A stretch of 64,000 bases of DNA from Euborellia annulipes. Its lineage: Eukaryota; Arthropoda; Insecta; Dermaptera; Anisolabididae. The notes below the pieces were generated by a model. That model saw only the letters and a program-made list of their open reading frames with translations. It ran no database searches and had not been told where the DNA came from. This document shows positions 31,136 through 43,012 of the stretch, one piece after another; position 1 is the first letter of the stretch, and each line of letters opens with the position of its first letter. Where the stretch lies: positions 229,231-293,230 of the forward strand of contig JAKCPI010005696.1 of NCBI GenBank assembly GCA_023213315.1, read 5' to 3'. The position numbers and the translations under genes were made by a program.

Positions 31136-31139
31136 CTCA

Positions 31140-31770
31140 ATTCGAAATAAATTTAGGCCTATAGAACATGAAGAGCCTTTAGAACAATAGAGTTTTTTCA
31201 TATAGGCATAATGCAATCTAGTATTAATCCCGACTCAAAACTATCACTAATCTAAATGTTATATTTTAAGTATAAATATTTAGTTGAAAAAATCTGAAAA
31301 GAGATAAATAAACAATAACAAAGATTGAGATATAAGCTGATAATTATAATTTGAAAATCAAATTGGCAGAAAAAAGATCTCAATAATATCTTAGTCAAAA
31401 AATTTTGTTTGATTTTAATCATTTTTAAAGTAAAAATTGGGGTGTGCTTCTTCCATCCAATTAGTCCGTATTAATCATAAAACTCTCCTAACTGCGACTC
31501 GCATATATAATCTTTGTCATTGGACCCACATTTCATCTCTTTGATCATCAGAAAATTTTCTGTTCGTAAAAAATGCATGTTGCGCCACCATCAGCGCTTT
31601 CGTTGCCTTGGAAACTTTGTTTCACATTCAAAAAAAAAAAAAAAAAAAGAAAAAATCATTAAAAGTATATTTTTAATAATTTTGCAAAGAAAAATACAAA
31701 AACTAATTATTTATATATTTTTATATTCAAATGATTTATGAATTTATTGACACAGTGAAATACGGATGGC
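31140..31770. other. AT-rich stretch, no gene seen
   Basis: No recognised element. Confidence 0.4.
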
Positions 31771-32187
31771 TAGAAAAAATAAAATTATTTAATTTATTTT
31801 ACTGACTTTTCGGGCGCAAATCACACCCTTCATCAGAACCAAACATTTTGAAGTAAAGGATTGAAGAGGAAAGCAGCCAGGCCTCTATTAAATTTAACTC
31901 CTTTTATGCTATTGTTGTGAAGTAGTAAATAATCTACTAGCGCAGTCTACAGTGTATTCGTAGTACTATACCAGTTTGTTTTTTTGGACAATACAACCTG
32001 CTTGAATGAGATCCATTGTGACTGTGAAGCAATTTTTTATTATTGCCCGTGTCAGAAACGCGCGAAAAACGCTCGTGTAGAATAGGCAAAACGGCGTTAG
32101 AACCGCGCCAAAAGAGCTCGTGTAGAAGGGCCTAAGGGTGCGATTTGCGCCTGAAATATCGACTAAAATAAAGATTTTATTTTTCTA
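31771..32187. mobile_element. Foldback unit 'O' with a K-element fragment inside
   Basis: Arms TAGAAAAAATAAAAT / ATTTTATTTTTCTA and GGGCGCAAATCACACCC / GGGTGCGATTTGCGCC. Left-arm minus strand: CTGATGA, stem II GGGTG/CGCCC, GAAAAGTC. A K-family end (GATTGAAGAGGAAAGCAGCC) starts at about 31859. A tandem-like GCGCGAAAAACGCTCGTGTAGAA / GCGCCAAAAGAGCTCGTGTAGAA pair lies near 32050-32130. Confidence 0.65.
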
Positions 32188-32189
32188 AG

Positions 32190-33260
32190 TTACATTTTCC
32201 GTTTTCCACTACAACAGACAATTTCATCACTATAAATTTATCTTTATTGATTTTGAAATATGAAAATGAATTCGATTTTTTAAATCATGCGCCTTTCCAT
32301 TAGAATAAAATTAGAAGTAGAGTAATTCTTTTTTTCCTTGGGCGATAAAATCATATCGACGCTCTCAGTAGAAAAGTGTCTAACTCCACTTTTTTTTTCA
32401 AAATTCATTTTTTTGTATTTTCTGTTGAAAAATATCATTCTCCTTATGCCCTGAATTGGATAAGGGCGTAATTCAAGTTTTTCAGTTCGAAAAGTTGCCG
32501 CACGAAAAGTGTTTAACAATGGCTCTAACAATGACAATGAAATGTTTTTTGGCTCTCCTGAAAAATAAACAAAAATTGAGTTAGGCGTTCTACTAATTAG
32601 AACGTCGATATTGACTATTAATTAATTTCAACAATTATATGAAGGACTTATATACCGAAATTTATTTTAACGTGGGCTTAATCATTTAAGAGTGATTTAC
32701 TATCAGCCAAATTTTTTAAGTCCACATATTTTTTTGAATCGTTAAAAACGTGAAATCTCAAATTAGATTATTTTTTGAATCGCAATATCTTTTGACTATA
32801 TATTTCACAAAAAGTATAAATTATTAAGATTTTAAATTCTTTTCAATATGCTATAAAGTGGATGTTGATTATGGGTATTTAATTTAATTTTAATGAATTC
32901 TTTTTTTTTTTTTATTAATTCGTTGTCAGTTGAATTGGCTGAAGATTCATTCATTCAATGGTCCTTCTATCTCTTGGGCTTTTCATCTTATTCATTTTCC
33001 ATTTCAAGTAGCTCTCTTGTTCAAATAAATAATAAAAAAAAAAATTAATATAATCTTACCGATTTTCTTTTTCTCTTCTCGAATGAATATTTCTGGATAT
33101 TTCTGGAACATGAATGAGAAGGAAATTAAAACATGCAAAATCTTACCGTTTAAAAATTGGTATAAAAGTAGAAATATACTTGTCTGATGTATCAACATTC
33201 ATACTTACTAAAGGGTCCTGTTTCTAAGAGAATAATCTAAAGACAAATTTTCATTTCTTG
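32190..33260. other. AT-rich stretch, no gene seen
   Basis: Slightly higher complexity at 32290-32560, but the 85-codon minus frame there has no recognisable motif. Confidence 0.4.
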
Positions 33261-33266
33261 CATATT

Positions 33267-33690
33267 TACTTTCTCTCACCTATATATGTAATATAAATAT
33301 ATAGAGAGAGAAAGTAGACATATTGGTTTCATGTCAAAAATTCTATGTCGAGATTTTGGTGTATATACACGTTTTGAGGTCCTCTGAGTCAAAAAAGTGG
33401 TTTTTTAATTGCAACATAATTTGTCTGTTTGTCTGTATGTGTGTCTGTCTGTGAACAAAATATTCCAAGAACGAAAAGAGCTAGGATGTTGAAATTTTAC
33501 ATTTAAGTAAAGTACCCCCCTGAGAGGTAACACGGAACAAAATCGGCCAAAAAGTACTAGCACTTTACTGATGTACTTTTTCAGTTTTTTTTTTTTTTGT
33601 ATTTTCTCAAAATTCGCTCCAACCTTGAATCAAAAGTACCGAAGAGAAATTTGTTTTCTGTGCTACAAGTCACACCTATTTTTTCAAATT
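33267..33690 (+). repeat. Family A element with internal deletion
   Basis: 5' hairpin to TTTACTGATGTACTTTTTCA and TCTCAAAATTCGCTCCAACC, then a jump to a shortened 3' hairpin (TACCGAAGAGAAATTTG). The GTTGCCATGGTAAC part is lost. Confidence 0.8.
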
Positions 33691-34340
33691 CAGAAATGTA
33701 GCGTTTTTAGAAATAACCGGCCACGGAAGGATTTTTATTTAAAGTACATAAAATTCAAAAGTTTTCATCAATATTTTTAATTAATATTTTTTTTTTCATA
33801 AACATTCTTATTAAAAATTTGAAAGAGAGGACTCTAAATGGAGACTTTTTTTGCCTGAAGCAAATTTTATCTTTCACACGACCCAGGGAAGACTGTTCCA
33901 GTCAGTGTCACTTGGACCTTGAGTATAGGCAACCAAAACGCATAGTTGTCTCAAAAATTAGTATTAGCCTTCAAAAAAAAAAAAAAAAAATTTAAATTTT
34001 AGAATTGCGATTTGGTTTTCTAAACTCAAAATTCAACTCCCACCTCCCCTTAAAGACAGAGTATAATTTTAATCCTTCTTTCTTTTTTCTTCGTGATAAT
34101 AGCCCGATCCATCGACCAGTTCTTAGAAGGGTTTATTCCCTTATTTTCAAGAAAATGAAAAGAATTATTTCAATTATTAATAATGTCCAACTGGGATCAA
34201 ATGATGGACCCCGTGCTGTTTGTTATTAAGAGCTACTTAGATCAAAAAAGTACTTTCCAAAATTATAAGTAATAAATCACATAAAGTGGGATGATTAGAT
34301 GAAACAATTATTTTCGGGATCTTTTACTTATAGAAAAAAA
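33691..34340. other. AT-rich stretch, no gene seen
   Basis: Contains short non-repetitive sequence around 33870-33960 and 34060-34240. No gene recognised. Confidence 0.4.
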
Positions 34341-34395
34341 ATGAGGTATTGGCTGGAATCGAACCTACTCGGGTCCTTCCTTAGATACACCAAAC
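34341..34395 (-). repeat. tRNA-like 3' half
   Basis: Minus strand has GTAGGTTCGATTCCAGCC, a good B box / T arm. The 5' half is not recognisable, so it is a fragment. Confidence 0.45.
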
Positions 34396-34648
34396 AATAT
34401 TTATTTTATTTAAATGTTCAATTATTAGAGATTTATTTTCAATATAAAACAAATTGGCTTCTTTTACTATAAGGCATTAAGTTTTTTTTTGCAATAGACC
34501 TTATTTTTATTTATTCTTATCTACGCTAAGTTTATTCTACGATTTATAGCCTTCTATGCATTAGGTTTGAAATCATCGAATGACAATAAAAAGAGAGCTC
34601 CTATCTGTGATTTTATTTCTGCTTTCAGCTATAAAAACCTTTCTTGTA

Positions 34649-34652
<4 letters not shown>

Positions 34653-34684
<32 letters not shown>
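34653..34684. repeat. (TC)n microsatellite
   Basis: About 14 perfect TC units. Confidence 0.95.
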
Positions 34685-34686
<2 letters not shown>

Positions 34687-34879
34687 CAATAGAATAGAAC
34701 GAACAAATAAAAAAGTCCCCAAGGAATAGAAATAATGCTGTTATTTTATATTTGAAACAATTCTAGATTATTAACCAAAGTAATTTACAAAAATAAATAA
34801 TTTTTGAAATTCTTATTAAAAAAAAAAAGATTAAGATAATAATTTTTTGTGAATATTTTGTGACTATTCTGGTTTAAAT

Positions 34880-35487
34880 TATTATTAGGAGAATTCTTAA
34901 TTATAGACCACATTTTGTTATTAATAAAATATTAAAAATATAAATACTGTACAACGTTTCAACTGCTTATTCTGCAGCCGTTATCAAGTATTGTGCACTT
35001 GATCCAATTCAAGTAAACTAAGAGTTACGTGCCTTTTTATATGCAACGATGTCAGTGCTATCTGCAGGCATTCCTATGAAATTAGATACAAATTTTCCCG
35101 CCATTTTCATTCATTCCTCATTGTTTATGATTTAATAATAATATTTTGTACTATCTATGTTAAAAACAAATTCAAAAAAACTTATTGTAACATCATGCTT
35201 TTTATGTAAACACTTGCTTTGATGATTTTGACTAACTTCATGCGAATGAGCGAAAATGGCGGAAAATTTGTATCTAACTTCATAGGAATGCCTGCAGATT
35301 GCGCTGACATCATTGTATATAAAAAGGCACGTAACGGTCGTGACGGTTAGTTTACTTAAGTCGGAGCAAGTACACAATACTTGATAACGGCTGCAGAATA
35401 AGCAGTCGAAACGTTGTACAGTATTTATATTTTTAATAAATAATTAATAACAAAAGTGGTCTATAATTAAAAATTCCCTAATAATAA
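34880..35487. mobile_element. Foldback family 'H', copy 2
   Basis: Arms share ATTATAGACCACATTTTGTT, GTACAACGTTTC, GCAGGCATTCCTATGAA and GTTACGTGCC... with strong complementarity across the whole unit. Motif: GGCTGC/GCAGTC stem before GAAACGTT. Homologous to 14681-15311. Confidence 0.85.
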
Positions 35488-35554
35488 ATAAATAAAAATT
35501 AAAGAATCACCTCACTATTTACGAGAGAAATACAAGAGTGTTTATGTAAGGTAA

Positions 35555-35695
35555 ATTTAAGGTCTTTTTCGGCATCTGAGACCATTTAGACCACGTCCTT
35601 ATTTATTTCAATTGAAATAAATTTTTCGCCTACGACGAAATACAAACCCTTGACCTCTGAACCATAGGTCAATCGCTGTAAGGACGTTAAAAAAT
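35555..35695 (-). mobile_element. SINE family 2
   Basis: Core GGCATCTGAGACCATTTAGA, link TATTTATTTCAATTGAAATA, then a degenerate tRNA-like head (minus-strand A-box-like region around CCTATGGTTCAGAGGTCAAG). Confidence 0.65.
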
Positions 35696-35699
35696 ATTT

Positions 35700-36475
35700 C
35701 TTGTATGAATATGAGTAATATTCAAGTTGTGGTTGTCAGAGTCCCTAATAATTAGATTTTTGTGTGTACTTTTTTAGAAATTCAAAAAAAAAAAAAAAAC
35801 ATGCCGTTTGGGTTGCATACCTTCCAGTACGATGTATTTCAGTATTAAAATCACAATATATATTCATATAAATGTAATAATTAACTTACCATCCCTGAAA
35901 ATATTTACTGACCCACTTTTATATTCATTTAAATTTTCTCTAATTTGCATACCAGCATAATTTCAATTATATTCTGTACATGAGGCTAATCTCATGGGGA
36001 TGGTATTGGAGTGTGTAATGTCAAACATCTGCAATGACGTTAGATCAAAGCTTATGGAGGCAAGATAACTATCTTATTATGATTCTTAAATTGTATCGAT
36101 AACACTATAAATTAATTAACTTTCAAAAATTAGAGATTTTTTTTTTTTTATATTTTATGAAGAAGGTATTTTTTCAGAATTTTTACATACATAATTAATG
36201 AATAATATTCGTTCTTAAATTTGAATAAATTGTGAAAATAATATTGAAATATATATATATACTATATATGTATTTACAAAAGTAGATAGAAACGATAACA
36301 AATTTATGTAAAATATGCAGAAAGCCCTAAGGAAAAATTATACGTTAATATTATTATTTTTTACTCATTGCATTTGAAAATAAATGGAATGTAAATTATT
36401 CTTCAAAAAAAAAATAATAAAAATAAAGTTTATAAACTGATATCTCACAAACATTTAATTTAGATTGCAGTAGTC
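35700..36475. other. AT-rich stretch, no gene seen
   Basis: Short poly-A and TATATA runs. No recognised element. Confidence 0.4.
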
Positions 36476-36480
36476 CAATT

Positions 36481-37272
36481 TAACTTTCTCTTAACTACAA
36501 TATATATGTAATAGATATAGAAAGTATTGGATTCATGTCGAAAATTCGATATCGAGATTTTGATGGATTTGTATGTTTGTGAGTCCCCTGATTCTGAAAA
36601 AGTGGCTACCGAAGAATGGTATGTCTGTGTATCTGTGAACAACATATCTCAAGAACAAAAATATCTTTGGAGGTTGAAATTATATATTTAAGTTAAATAA
36701 CTCCTGGAACATAGCAAAAAGTACTAGTATTTAACTGATGTACTTTTTTTTTTTAGTTTTTTTCGATTTCATCAAAATTCACTCTAACCATTTTGTTTAA
36801 AATTTAAAAATTTCTTTAAATTTAAAAACATCAAAATATCTCAAGAACGAAAAGAGCCAGGAGGGTGAAATTTTATATTTAAGTTAGGCGTCTCCCTGGC
36901 ATGTGAAACACAGCTTTTAATTAAAATCGACCAACAAGTACTAATACTTTACTGATGCACTTTTTCAGTTTTTTTTTTTAGATTTTCTCAAAACTCGCTC
37001 CAACGATTTTGATTAAAATTAAATAATCATTTATTTTTTAGAAGTCCTTTAAAATGTTTATTCTCAATTCAAAATCATTCAAAATTGTTTACTTTTGTAC
37101 TTCATAGGAAAGGGACGGTAACAAAATATAAATATTTTCTAATGTTTATAAATTTTACATCTTCACTTCTATCTAATTTCAAAATCTGGTATGACAAACA
37201 CAGAACACAACTTTCAATTACCGAAGTAAAGAGAAAATTGTGTACTGTGCGACCAGTCACACCAGATTTTTA
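36481..37272 (+). repeat. Family A element with internal tandem duplication
   Basis: The block from ATCTCAAGAACAAAA through TACTTTTT...TTTCGATTT and CTCTAACCATTTTG occurs twice (about 36640-36830 and 36835-37030). The 3' hairpin at 37180-37270 is intact but diverged. Confidence 0.8.
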
Positions 37273-37299
37273 TTTTCCATTTGGAATATATAGAAAATA

Positions 37300-38045
37300 A
37301 AGATTTTTTGATCTTATTTAATATTAATTTTTTTTATACTTATAGCTTAAGATATTTAGCCTTGGTTTGGGTCTCATAGTATCCTGAGTGGGTGGGATTT
37401 TAACCCCTAAACCTCCCACCCTCACTCCCTGGGTACTCTTTTAGGATAAATATTTTTTTCGCTATAACTCGAAATGATTCTTAAATTTATTGATTTCATA
37501 ATGTGTGAAAGAAATTGAATATACTGAATAATTTTTAGGTTTATTATTATTATTTTTTTTAAAAATAATTAGTGATACTTTTTAAATCTAATTAGACTAT
37601 ATCGACATCGAATGAAAGCTCCGCTATCATTTTCCAATTGGCTTGATATTCTTGGTTGAGGTCTCTATTTTGTCGTGGGCTCATTTCGAAGGGCAGACAT
37701 CCGAGGCCTCCCCTTAAGTGGGATGCCAATCAAGGGCTCAAGCCAGCAGAAAGAGACTTGCGTTTCGCGCCGGGCATGTTAATCAAGCCCAAGTTGGGAG
37801 AACTTCAAGTTTCATCCAACTACACCACGGAAAAGTCAATCGAATCGTGACTTACATGTCTAGGAACATCTGATTAAATGGAAATAGGATCTTGATCCGG
37901 ATCATATTTTAATCAATTAAAGGATTAGATGCTAATAAATTTGAAAGGAGCCTCTCAAAGCTTTGAGAGCATACATAAAATTAAAAAAAAACTTTGTTAT
38001 AATTGTTATACTTTTATCATTAATAATTTTTTTTTATTAATCCAT
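37300..38045. other. Mixed stretch with a non-repetitive higher-GC block
   Basis: 37600-37860 is clearly less AT-rich and not repeated (GGCCTCCCCTTAAGTGGGAT, TTCGCGCCGGGC). It may be host exon or regulatory DNA, but the frames show no recognisable protein. Confidence 0.35.
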
Positions 38046-38049
38046 TTTT

Positions 38050-38075
38050 ACTTTCTCTTAACTATATATGTAGAG
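38050..38075 (+). repeat. Family A element split by insertion, left piece
   Basis: TACTTTCTCTTAACTATATATGTAGAG, half of a 5' hairpin. It continues at 40874 after the composite element. Confidence 0.65.
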
Positions 38076-38410
38076 CAGCGTTTTTCAAACTGTGAGCCCC
38101 GCCTCGCTAGGGAGGCGCGGACTAGTCTAAGGGGAGGCGCGAATCTTGGCCACCAAGATCAATTTTCCAATTGATTGCTAGTTTTATAAATAAAATAATA
38201 AAATTTAGAATATTCTGGGAGGGAGTTTTTAATTAAAATAATAAATATGAATAAATAAAAAAAAATATTTTTATATAAATTTATATTTTTTAGTATTAAA
38301 AATATTTGTTTTTGTATTATTTTATTAAATGTGTATGTGTGGGGGGGGGGGGGTCATACGATTAAATATTTTTAAGGGAGGCGTTGTAACATAAAGTTTG
38401 GAAACCACTG
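38076..38410 (+). mobile_element. hAT-like module, left end of composite
   Basis: CAGCGTTTTTCAAACTGTGA to AGTTTGGAAACCACTG. Contains an extra AATATTCTGGGAGGG segment relative to the right module. Confidence 0.8.
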
Positions 38411-38859
38411 GCTTAAAGTAAGACTCATTCTAGAAAGTTATACTATGTGTAAAACCCAAAGGCGGATCCAGGGTAGTTTTTCAGGGTTTTAATTTTTTTC
38501 TGACTAGACGCGAAGCTCGCCGAAGGCGATAGCATTGTTAATTATTTTATTTATTAATATTGGATTAGGGGTTGAAAAATTGAAAAAAATGTTTTTTAAA
38601 TTTATTTTAGCTAAATCGTAGCCAAATAAATAGAAAACATTCAAAAAATAGCGTTGATTATTATTTTGATTAGGGGGGATGAAGGGTTAATTATTTAAGA
38701 AAGGCCTTGGAATATTCCAAATCACTTGTTGACATTCTTTTCCACCTCCAAATATAGTTAGATTAGAGCAAAAGGTATTTTTTTTTACTTTTAATAAAAA
38801 GGGAATTGTTATTTTGATCAATTTATTCCTATACAAGAGAGAGAGAGTCGAATCTCTCC

Positions 38860-39004
38860 TTCAGTCGAGTCGAGTGCGTTGCTGGGCTGCAGGCGCTCTC
38901 TTATTTAGTTGAGTTTAAAGTGAATCAAAGTGAATAATTAATATAGTGTAACCCACCCTGACCTCACCGTCAACCAGCACACCCTCTGGAGTGCCTTATT
39001 AAAG
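38860..39004 (+). other. Exon-like block inside the composite
   Basis: GAGAGAGAGAG, then TCAGTC (initiator-like, A at 38863), a GC-richer stretch and AAAG|GTAATT at about 39005, a plausible donor. It resembles a gene 5' end captured within, or interrupted by, the mosaic. Confidence 0.25.
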
Positions 39005-39199
39005 GTAATTATTATGCATTTTGTCGTTGAAAAAAAAAATGATAGAAACAAATAATTCGACTGCGAAAAACGATTCTTTTGAATAAGAAATTAAATATTT
39101 TGTATTTCACTAAGGGTAGAGGATGAATATAAGCTGTTGAAAGGGGGAGGGGGAGTGTAGGTGTCATTGAAAAAAAAAAATAGTTTTTTATTTTTTATC

Positions 39200-39450
39200 T
39201 TTTTTTTTTAAACACTCTCACTTTTTTCTCATTCACACTCAACACTCACACACATATTCACACAGTCTTTTCGACAACTCAGGCCTTTTAAGACTTTATA
39301 CGATAACCGTTATTAATTAATAATATACATATTGGAGGTCCAGGCATTTCAATTTAAGACATTTGGTATCCATTTCGGATTGCCAGGGGTCCGAACCCTC
39401 GATTTTCGTTATAGAAGATAGGCACGCTACCAACTACACCAAGCCTGAGA
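39200..39450 (-). mobile_element. tRNA-derived SINE, family 1
   Basis: Minus strand: GGCTTGGTGTAGTTGGTAGC head, GGGTTCGGACCCC B box, core, CACACAGTC end and A-rich tail. Provides the empty site for the MITE at 46268. Confidence 0.8.
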
Positions 39451-40049
39451 GCATTTTTTATTCAAATTTCTTTAATATACTTTTTTACTCAGGGGTGGAT
39501 TAAGGGTTGAAAATTAAAATAAAATAATTTCAAAATAAAATAAAAATTAAAATAATTATTTATAAATGTATTCAAATTATTTTGAGAGTAATTTCGAGGT
39601 GACGGCTCGCATTTCCTTAAATAGGGGGGTGGTAGGTATGAAGGCATTAACCAGGGGGGGGGTTAATGCTCCATCCCCTATAATGCACAAAGATATCAAT
39701 GTTTTTTAATACTTTTACTAAAAAATAGGTGTATTCCGTTTGAGTTAAAATTTATATTCAATATTTAGCAAATAGCATAGTGGGGTAGAAACATTTTAAT
39801 GTCATTCTAAAATTTCTTATTACTGGGGCGGAATTGATTTTTGAAGATTTCGAAACTCTCATAAACAGATAATAATAACACTGGGTAACTTAGGGACCCA
39901 TCGAATCCCTTGCAAAATTTTGAAGGGATTTTTTTCATTAGGTAGAAAAGTAAGATATGATATAGTCCACTTAGAATTTTACTGGGGTGAGTTAACGCTT
40001 CTTTTTGTATATAGAACTAATCCCAATTCGGATTTTAATTTTAACTTTC

Positions 40050-40340
40050 TCTTACCTATATGTATATTTGAACCTTGAACTTTTATTTTCACTTACCATC
40101 CCTATATGTATAAGTTAATATACATATATGAGAGAGAAAGTATTGGATTCATGTCAAAAATTCGATGTCGAGACTTTGATGAATATACACCTTTTGAGGT
40201 CCCTTGAATCCAAAAAAAATAGTTTTCGCGACATGTTTTGTCTCTGTGTCTGTTTGGGTTCAATTTAAAGCATGAAGGAATTGAGCTAGGAGGTTGAAAT
40301 TTTATATTTAAGTTAGGCACCCCCCCCCCCTAGGGCGTGA
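40050..40340 (+). repeat. Family A element, 5' part
   Basis: Collinear with 556-825. Has an extra partial duplication of the 5' end (TTAACTTTCTCTTACCTATA at about 40040). Confidence 0.75.
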
Positions 40341-40369
40341 AAATAAGATTTGAAAAAAATATTTTTATT

Positions 40370-40577
40370 CAGGAATGAAAGTTATAAGAAAACGCAACCA
40401 CAATTTTTTCTTTAAAAATATATTTTAACAGCTGACGTTTCGGCTTTGGTCAAAGCCATCCTCGGAGCTGTTAGTGGTCATCCGAGAATGGCTTTTACCA
40501 AGGCCGAAACGTAAGCTGTTAAAATATATTTTTAAAGAAAAAATTGTGGTTGCGTTTTCTTCTAACTTTCATTCCTG
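40370..40577. mobile_element. Foldback unit with hammerhead-like motifs
   Basis: Second copy of 825-1015. Longer left arm (includes TTTAAAAATATATTTTAACA). Minus-strand motif at 40426-40474 with stem I TAACAGCT/AGCTGTTA and stem II GGCTTT/AAAGCC. Confidence 0.8.
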
Positions 40578-40612
40578 ATACAAATTCCACCAGCTATAAA
40601 ATACCCTTATAC

Positions 40613-40873
40613 CAGCGTTTTCCAAACTGTGAGGCGCGGACTAGTCTAAGGGGAGGCGCGAATATTGCCCACCAGGACCAATTTTTCAAATGATTGCTAG
40701 TTTTAACATAAATAAGAATAAATAAAAAAAATATATATTTTTATATAAATTTATATTTTTTAGCATTAAAAATTTTTGTTTTTGTAATATTTTATAAAAT
40801 GGGGGGGGGGGAGGCGTCATAAGATTAATTATTTTTAAAGGAGGCGTGGTAACATAAAGTTTGGAAACCACTG
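40613..40873 (+). mobile_element. hAT-like module, right end of composite
   Basis: CAGCGTTTTCCAAACTGTGA to AGTTTGGAAACCACTG. Nearly the same as 1051-1312. Confidence 0.8.
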
Positions 40874-41405
40874 CTGTAGAGTCTGTCTATATGTATGTCT
40901 GTGTCTAATGATTTTAAACATAAAGGAACTGTGTGCTACAGGATTGAAATTCTATATTTAAGTTAGGTACCGCTCCGGGCACTTAAAATAAGCTTTTGAA
41001 CAAATCAATCTAATAGTACTAGTACTTTACTGAAGTACTTTTTCAGTTTTTTCGAATTTCTCAAAATCGGCTATAACGATTTGGATTAAAATTTATTTTT
41101 TACATGCTCTTTAAAAAGTATAACAATAAAATTTTTCGTGAGAATTGTTTGAAGTACACTTTACTGGTGTACTTTTTTTGCGATTTTATCATAATTGGTT
41201 CTCAGGATTTTGATTAAAATTCATGAATCAATTATTTTTTAGATTCTCTTTAAAATGTATATTCTCATTTTGCCCTGAAAATTGTATGAAGTACACTTTA
41301 CTGATGTAGTATTTCAGATTGATATGAAATGCCAGTGGTCAAGTGGAAAACTAAATATATCTCGACACAAAAAATCTGGTGTGACAAGCCCAGTACACAA
41401 CAAGT
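40874..41405 (+). repeat. Family A element, right piece
   Basis: Resumes at TCTGTCTATATGTATGTCTG and carries two copies of the TTTGAAGTACACTTTACTG block. It ends in a truncated 3' hairpin (AATCTGGTGTGACAAGCCCA). Confidence 0.75.
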
Positions 41406-41409
41406 GTTT

Positions 41410-42165
41410 GAGTGGGATTTTTTTTTAACTTGCTTGCTTTGAGAGATGTTCATGATCAGTGGTTTTATTTTATAAAATAATACTTAAATGTTTGGTTTAA
41501 GTAAGATTCTTTCTCGATTCTCGTAAATACACATTTTACGATAATTGGTCAACTGAAATTCTCTGTCACCTGTCAAAAACTAGAAGACGAAACCGAGAGG
41601 GAGAAATATGAATGGAAGATGAAAAAGGGGACTCCTTGTGAAAAGAAATTCCTTCAAAAGGGAGACTCTTGAAGAGCAAAAGGGGAGCTAAGCTGTTAAT
41701 GGTGATTAATGGACTTTCTTCCCTGTGGTGGGGGAGAATTCCATACAAGATCAACACCGGCTGAACCGAGATTCAATAAACACTCTAATTAAACACTCCT
41801 CGATTACCCCCGAGGTCAATTGGTTAAGGAATGATGCCTTTTGACAAATGACAGTTGTGACGTCATCGGCCTGATAGCTCCAATTAGCTTCCTAAAGAAT
41901 AACACCTTGAGGAAGATTAATGTCTCTGAGGAAGATAAAAAAAAAAATTAGAATAATTCTAGTTTAGGTTGTTTGACATTACTTGTGAAAAAGGGCTTTA
42001 AAAGTCCTTTTAAGCGTCATAAATTGTTTCTCCCTTGTAAAGAGGGAATTTTTTTTTATTTATGCCATATAAAATTTAATTAAAAAAATATAATTCTTAG
42101 TGTTAATTTATTATATAAAATAAATATTTACACGATATGGTTTAGTTTGAATTTCATTAAAGCAT
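41410..42165. other. Mostly non-repetitive DNA with a CRE
   Basis: 41560-41960 is less AT-rich and unique in the window. It contains GTGACGTCATC (CRE) near 41858 and CACCTGTCA near 41568. Frames here show no recognisable protein. Candidate host regulatory DNA. Confidence 0.35.
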
Positions 42166-42169
42166 TTTT

Positions 42170-42440
42170 TGTGTCGACATACAGTTAGTTTCCGCCAATA
42201 TATTAAAATTTAAGATGTGAAATTTATAAACATGGGAAAATATTTATATTTTGTTACCATGGCAACCATTTCTCCTCTCTTTTCTATGGAGTACAAGAGT
42301 AAAGTGTGCTTCAAACAATTTTGAGAGCAAAACGAGAATATACATTTGAAAGAGCATCTAAAAAATAATTGATTTTTGAACATGAATCCAATACTTTCTC
42401 TCTCTATATATATTAACATATATATAGAGGTAAGAGAAAG
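42170..42440 (-). repeat. Family A element with internal deletion
   Basis: Starts inside GTGTCGACATA, includes GTTACCATGGCAAC (42253-42266), and jumps from TTGATTTTTGAA to the 5' hairpin. Confidence 0.8.
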
Positions 42441-43012
42441 TAAAAAGAATAAACATGAAACTATTAAAATATACTTAAGTTAATAAGTTTAGTAATATAC
42501 TTTTATTTTAAAAATTGTATTTATAATTTAAAAAAATAATTTTTCAAAGTCAAATAAATAAAGAGTACCCCAAATGAAATGTCATTTTACTAGAGACTAA
42601 ATTAACATTTTTAAAAGTTTTTTTCCCCTGTATTTATAAATATTATTGACTTGAAAAATCAAAAACTCAATTATTCATTACTAAAGAGTTTTCCAAACTG
42701 ACTGAACTGACATTTTAATGTCTCCAAATTTAAAATGTCATGTTATATACTGCACTAGAAAAATAATTAACAAATTTCTTTACTAGCGAAAGAAATTTAA
42801 TTTATTGAAGTTCATTATGTTTTTAAATTCACAGTTACTTGTATTTTTACTTTTTTAATTAATGTTTTTAAAATAAAAAAATAGTTTCAAAGTAAAAAAA
42901 AAAGATAACTTATTTATATAAAAAAATTTTTTTTTTCATTTCTCCTCTCTTTCTTAAAGTAAAGAAAAGAGAAATAATGTATTAGTAATAATTAGATTTG
43001 TATTTAATTATT
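42441..43012. other. AT-rich stretch, no gene seen
   Basis: No recognised element. Confidence 0.4.

Larger units (their letters stand above)
38076..40873 (+). mobile_element. Composite hAT-ended mosaic, 2.8 kb, TSD ATGTAGAG/CTGTAGAG
   Basis: Two hAT-like modules in direct orientation bound the unit. Outer flanks ATGTAGAG (38068-38075) and CTGTAGAG (40874-40881) agree at 7 of 8 positions and fit the hAT target pattern. The inner flanks (GCTTAAAG, CTTATAC) do not match. The outside sequence on both sides is family A, which the unit interrupts. The interior holds an exon-like block, a SINE, a family A fragment and a foldback, the last two also present in the copy at 1-1312. Confidence 0.7.
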
